Source: Gammaproteobacteria bacterium (lineage in GTDB: Bacteria; Pseudomonadota; Gammaproteobacteria; Arenicellales; Arenicellaceae). From it: a stretch of DNA of 18,877 nucleotides. Where the stretch lies: positions 1 through 18,877 of the forward strand of contig JAUHZM010000023.1 in assembly GCA_030426005.1 (NCBI GenBank). Direction: 5' to 3'. Below, one piece after another: positions 16,174-18,877 of this stretch. The position numbers and the translations under genes were made by a program. The notes under the pieces were generated by a model. It made no database searches. It saw only the letters and a list, made by a program, of their open reading frames with translations, and was not told the origin of the DNA. How positions within the stretch are numbered: position 1 is the stretch's first letter; every line of letters begins with the position of its first letter.

Positions 16174-17673
16174 ATGCAAACCGGTATCTATGTTTCTTTG
16201 GCTATTTACTTTGTGGCGATGTTGGGCATCGGTTTCTATGCCTATCGCTCTACCGACAATGATGTCTCAGGTTTTCTGTTGGGAGGCCGCAGTTTAAGTC
16301 CGTCTGTCACGGCCTTGTCAGCAGGCGCTTCCGACATGAGTGGTTGGATGTTGATGGGGCTGCCGGGGGCAATGTATGTGTCGGGCTTGAGTAGCGCTTG
16401 GATCGCGATTGGCTTAACCATCGGGGCCTGGTTTAACTATTTGCTGGTAGCACCAAGGCTGCGGGTTTATACCGAGTTAGCTGGAGATTCCGTTACCATT
16501 CCTCAGTTCTTTGAACAACGTTTTGCGGATAACAGTCGCTTAATCCGACTGGTCTGCGCGTTGGTGATTATCGTCTTTTTTGCGATCTATACGACGTCGG
16601 GCGTGGTGGCCGGCGGCAAGCTCTTTGAAACATCGTTTGGAATGAGCTACTACACCGGTGTTTGGGTCACCGCCGGGGTAGTGGTCGCGTACAGTGCATT
16701 CGGCGGGTTCCTCGCGGTCAGTACCACGGATTTTGTGCAGGGCTGCATTATGTTCGTGGCGCTGGTACTGGTGCCGATCGTGGCCATGACTCAATTGGGT
16801 GGCGTGGCGCCTACCAAGGCCGAGATTCTAGCGATTGACCCAAGTATGTTGTCTTTGGGTGGAGCATCGATATTGGCAACAATCTCTGCAGCTAGTTGGG
16901 GGCTTGGTTATTTTGGTCAGCCACATATCATCGTGCGCTTTATGGCGATTCGCTCGGTGAAAGACATGAAAACAGCACGGCGAATCGGTATGAGCTGGAT
17001 GATCGTAACGCTGATCGGTGCAACCATGGTCGGATTGGTGGGCTTGGCGTATGTTTCTGCGACTGGTGCAAGTTTGAGCGACCCAGAAGCGGTGTTTATT
17101 TTTCTATCGACGACCTTATTTCATCCCTTGGTCAGCGGCTTCCTGTTGGCGGCGATTTTGGCTGCGATTATGAGCACGATTTCGTCTCAGCTTCTGGTGA
17201 CTTCCAGCTCGTTGACGGAGGATTTGTATAAAACATTTTTTCGACGTCATGCCGAGCCTGGTGAGTTGGTGCTCGTGGGGCGATTGGCGGTGGTTGCCGT
17301 GGCCTTGTTGGCGATCGGCTTGGCGCAAAACCGTGATAACAGCATTTTGAGCTTGGTGAGCAATGCGTGGGCAGGCTTTGGTTCTGCATTCGGGCCGGTT
17401 GTCTTGATTGGGCTATTTTGGAAGCGTATGACGCGTGCGGGCGCACTGGCCGGTATTGTGGTCGGTGCGGTGACAGTGTTGGTATGGATCTACGGTCCTT
17501 TTACGTATCAAGGGCAAGCATTGAGTGCTGTGATGTTTGAACTGGTGCCAGGGTTTGTATTCGCCTCTCTCGCCATCGTGGTAGTCAGCCTTCTGGGCTC
17601 GGAGCCGCCGCTGGCCTTACAGCAGATGCACGAGCAAATGGAAGCCAAACTTGATGCAGATATGCGATCCTGA
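16174..17673 (+). CDS. putP: Sodium/proline symporter PutP
   Basis: PutP is an inner-membrane Na+-coupled proline importer of the sodium:solute symporter family. The 499-residue product has about thirteen membrane helices and PutP-type motifs: R39 in GGRSL, and SAGASDMSGWMLMGLPGA with D54 and S56, the positions corresponding to E. coli R40, D55 and S57 (Na+ and proline site). These residues favour proline over other SSS substrates. Neighbours support it: an Lrp/AsnC regulator follows 36 bp later and the tail of putA faces it. I chose ATG 16174 with AAGGG at 16164-16168; a GTG at 16168 is in frame but would sit in the ribosome site. It lies next to the alginate operon, but I see no functional connection. 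Confidence 0.92.
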   Translation: MQTGIYVSLAIYFVAMLGIGFYAYRSTDNDVSGFLLGGRSLSPSVTALSAGASDMSGWMLMGLPGAMYVSGLSSAWIAIGLTIGAWFNYLLVAPRLRVYTELAGDSVTIPQFFEQRFADNSRLIRLVCALVIIVFFAIYTTSGVVAGGKLFETSFGMSYYTGVWVTAGVVVAYSAFGGFLAVSTTDFVQGCIMFVALVLVPIVAMTQLGGVAPTKAEILAIDPSMLSLGGASILATISAASWGLGYFGQPHIIVRFMAIRSVKDMKTARRIGMSWMIVTLIGATMVGLVGLAYVSATGASLSDPEAVFIFLSTTLFHPLVSGFLLAAILAAIMSTISSQLLVTSSSLTEDLYKTFFRRHAEPGELVLVGRLAVVAVALLAIGLAQNRDNSILSLVSNAWAGFGSAFGPVVLIGLFWKRMTRAGALAGIVVGAVTVLVWIYGPFTYQGQALSAVMFELVPGFVFASLAIVVVSLLGSEPPLALQQMHEQMEAKLDADMRS

Positions 17674-17709
17674 GATTAGAATAGGCGAAACCTAGATACG
17701 GAGACTGCA

Positions 17710-18204
17710 GTGACTAACTCTTCCCGAGAGCCGCACAAGCGACATCGAAAATTGGATCGGATCGACCGCGCGATTCTGCAAGCATTGCAGGCTGATGGGC
17801 GTATGTCGAATGTGGCGCTAGCCGAGAAGGTGCACCTCAGCCCAAGCCCGTGTTTAGAGCGGGTAAAACGACTTGAAGCCGCAGGTTACATCTCCGGCTA
17901 TACGGCGCGTCTTGATCCGGACTTGCTGGGTTATGGCAAGGTGGCGTTTATTCAGGTGACCCTTGAAAAGACCACGGAAGACGTATTCCTCGAGTTTAAG
18001 AATCAGGTGATGGCAAGCGGTTTTGTGGCCGAATGCCATATGGTTGCCGGTGGTTACGACTATCTGCTAAAAGTTCGATTTGATGACATGGAGAATTATC
18101 GCGCCGTGCTGCAAGAGATTGTTCACTTGCCGGGTGTTGCGCAAACTCATACTTACATGGTGATCGAACAGGTGAAAAACGTGACCGATGTGCCCTTGGA
18201 TTGA
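17710..18204 (+). CDS. Lrp/AsnC-family regulator, probable proline catabolism regulator
   Basis: This 164-residue regulator is of the leucine-responsive (Lrp/AsnC) family. The N-terminal helix-turn-helix spans about 15-65 (LDRIDRAILQALQADGR, then LAEKVHLSPSPCLERVKRLE), and the C-terminal RAM ligand-binding domain spans about 75-150 with GGYDYLLKVRF and the LPGV turn. Such proteins form dimers to octamers and bind amino acids. Between putP and putA it may be the PutR-type activator of proline use known in other proteobacteria, but a broader Lrp role cannot be excluded. The start is GTG at 17710 with CGGAG just upstream; no in-frame ATG lies near the domain start. A basic tail (HKRHRK, about 9-14) precedes the helix-turn-helix. 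Confidence 0.88.
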   Translation: MTNSSREPHKRHRKLDRIDRAILQALQADGRMSNVALAEKVHLSPSPCLERVKRLEAAGYISGYTARLDPDLLGYGKVAFIQVTLEKTTEDVFLEFKNQVMASGFVAECHMVAGGYDYLLKVRFDDMENYRAVLQEIVHLPGVAQTHTYMVIEQVKNVTDVPLD

Positions 18205-18223
18205 GCACACCGGCCGGCCAGTC

Positions 18224-18667
18224 TTATTCAGTCAGATTAAATAGCTGTGTGTTACCACCACGTGCCACCAGATTGTCAGTCTTGGTGCGTTCAGCGATTA
18301 AGTAGCTCAGATAATTATCTAAGCGGGATGGTTCAAGTACGCCATCATCAAATTCGACCAACCCCGTGATTGGACCGGATCGCTTAGCTAGTTCCTTCCT
18401 AACCTCAAGCCCAATCGGGTTGTCAGTGTGACACACCACCGATGTGATCTGGATCGCTTGTAGCAGAGCTACCAGCGGTGCATCCAGAATGAGTTGTAAA
18501 GTGGCGTCAGGTAGGCTGGTTTGGAGTGCCGAGTGCAGTTCTTGCGCAAGTGATTGGCCTTGCGGTGTCTCGGCGTGTAACAGCACTGAGTTGCCAGCCG
18601 CTAGCAGGACATTGCTCATGGCGCTCAGCGCGGTCAGTGACTCATTGCCGTGACTCAGAAGCAGTCC
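18224..18667 (-). CDS. putA: PutA C-terminal fragment (bifunctional proline utilisation enzyme), 5' end replaced
   Basis: This frame encodes only the last ~147 residues of PutA, the enzyme that oxidises proline to glutamate through proline dehydrogenase and P5C dehydrogenase domains. The visible part is the C-terminal domain after the aldehyde dehydrogenase region. It has GLLLSHGNESLTALSAMSNV, where PutA proteins have a hydrophobic strand followed by an acidic helix, and it ends with the PutA-typical AERTKTDNLVARGGN motif plus a short hydrophobic tail. Context agrees: putP and an Lrp gene are adjacent and convergent. Homology stops at about 18667, where the sequence becomes another gene in a different frame. 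An ATG at 18619 is internal, so this is not an independent small gene. It is either an assembly chimera or a truncated pseudogene. Confidence 0.8.
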   Translation of the reverse strand, partial: GLLLSHGNESLTALSAMSNVLLAAGNSVLLHAETPQGQSLAQELHSALQTSLPDATLQLILDAPLVALLQAIQITSVVCHTDNPIGLEVRKELAKRSGPITGLVEFDDGVLEPSRLDNYLSYLIAERTKTDNLVARGGNTQLFNLTE

Positions 18668-18669
18668 GA
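18656..18669 (-). other. PccA/PutA fusion junction
   Basis: PccA homology ends and PutA homology begins within these bases, in different minus-strand frames. The minus-strand string TCGGACTG (18669-18662) can belong to both genes: Ser-Asp-Trp codons in PccA, and the end of Phe, then Gly and Leu codons, in PutA. That is the signature of a microhomology join. Confidence 0.6.
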
Positions 18670-18877
18670 AGCCACGCGGATGGCCGCGCCATCGGCAAAG
18701 CGTACGGTAGAGCCATCGTGATCTGCATCGATCACCACGTCAAAGGACTGCCCCTGCAGGGTCACAACCCAATCAGTGCCGACTTTGCGTTCATGGTTGT
18801 CCATGCGGCCCGACACGCGGGTGCGGCGGATCTCGGCGACCCGGTGCATGGCTGCGGTGGCTGCCGCGATACGGCGC
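18662..18877 (-). CDS. Propionyl-CoA carboxylase alpha subunit fragment (internal BT-domain part)
   Basis: About 71 codons entering from the right edge read RRIAAATAAMHRVAEIRR, then VSGRMDNHERKVG and TDWVVTLQGQSF. I recognise these as the BT (linker) domain of the biotin-dependent alpha subunit of propionyl-CoA carboxylase, closest in memory to Rhodobacteraceae PccA. The family frame continues to VASD, where PccA would go on with W and a PGD-like turn; here it instead hits TGA after CF. So both ends are missing: the biotin carboxylase domain lies outside the window and the biotin-carrier domain is replaced by PutA sequence. My hand count gives about 65% G+C here against about 49% in 18241-18420. 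This supports a foreign origin. Confidence 0.7.

Noticed and set aside
18210..18219. CCGGCCGGCC palindromic patch between the Lrp gene and putA as a terminator.
   Set aside because: It is too short for a stem and loop and has no U tract on either strand.
18224..18619. The minus-strand 131-residue frame read as a stand-alone gene.
   Set aside because: PutA homology continues upstream of its ATG to about 18667, so it is the tail of a larger gene.
18655..18849. The minus-strand frame read as a complete 64-residue protein.
   Set aside because: The frame stays open to the window edge, and the residues upstream of its ATG continue the PccA match, so the ATG is internal and the stop is created by the junction.
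1..18877. CRISPR arrays, tRNA or rRNA genes, insertion sequences and attachment sites.
   Set aside because: I looked for regular direct repeats, cloverleaf-like segments and transposase motifs and saw none. Short or diverged tRNA-like elements could escape reading by eye.

Overview
The window looks like chromosomal DNA of a marine, alginate-degrading gammaproteobacterium. The evidence is a large TonB-dependent receptor with an Asp/Glu-rich extracellular part, a GreB/RecQ pair of gammaproteobacterial type, a PutP/Lrp/PutA proline block, and base composition near 50% G+C. I cannot name genus or species. The last ~215 bases do not seem to belong to the same genome.

Layout. Bases 1-2000: the C-terminal end of a thiolase, an acyltransferase-3 membrane protein, a 269-bp gap with a strong hairpin facing left, and greB on the minus strand. 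recQ runs rightward from the greB/recQ gap to 3888. A GntR/FadR-type regulator follows on the minus strand (3909-4661). A 328-bp AT-rich control region (4662-4989) separates it from a rightward alginate locus: TonB-dependent receptor, a strong intrinsic terminator, PL6 alginate lyase, PL17 oligoalginate lyase, KdgF cupin, MFS uronate transporter, SDR reductase and KdgK-type kinase, ending at 16020. PL6 to the MFS gene are tightly packed, with two stop/start overlaps. Then come putP (Na+/proline symporter), an Lrp/AsnC regulator and, convergent, the C-terminal tail of putA.

How the alginate genes fit together (inference from family knowledge): the receptor imports oligoalginate across the outer membrane. 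The exported PL6 and PL17 lyases cut it to unsaturated monouronate, and the MFS protein carries the monomer across the inner membrane. KdgF speeds its conversion to linear DEH, the SDR reduces DEH to 2-keto-3-deoxygluconate (KDG), and the kinase makes KDPG for the Entner-Doudoroff aldolase, which is not in this window. The FadR-type protein is the obvious regulator. Three copies of an 11-bp motif (A/T)TGTAA(G/A)ACAA, two of them with perfect TTGT/ACAA arms, lie in the control region and fit the TnGTnnnACnA pattern of FadR-family operators.

The most striking anomaly is at the right end. On the minus strand a biotin-carboxylase-type propionyl-CoA carboxylase alpha (PccA) fragment of higher G+C content runs directly into the last ~147 codons of PutA in a different frame, with a possible short microhomology. 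This is most simply an assembly or amplification chimera. I see no mobile element, tRNA, rRNA or CRISPR array.
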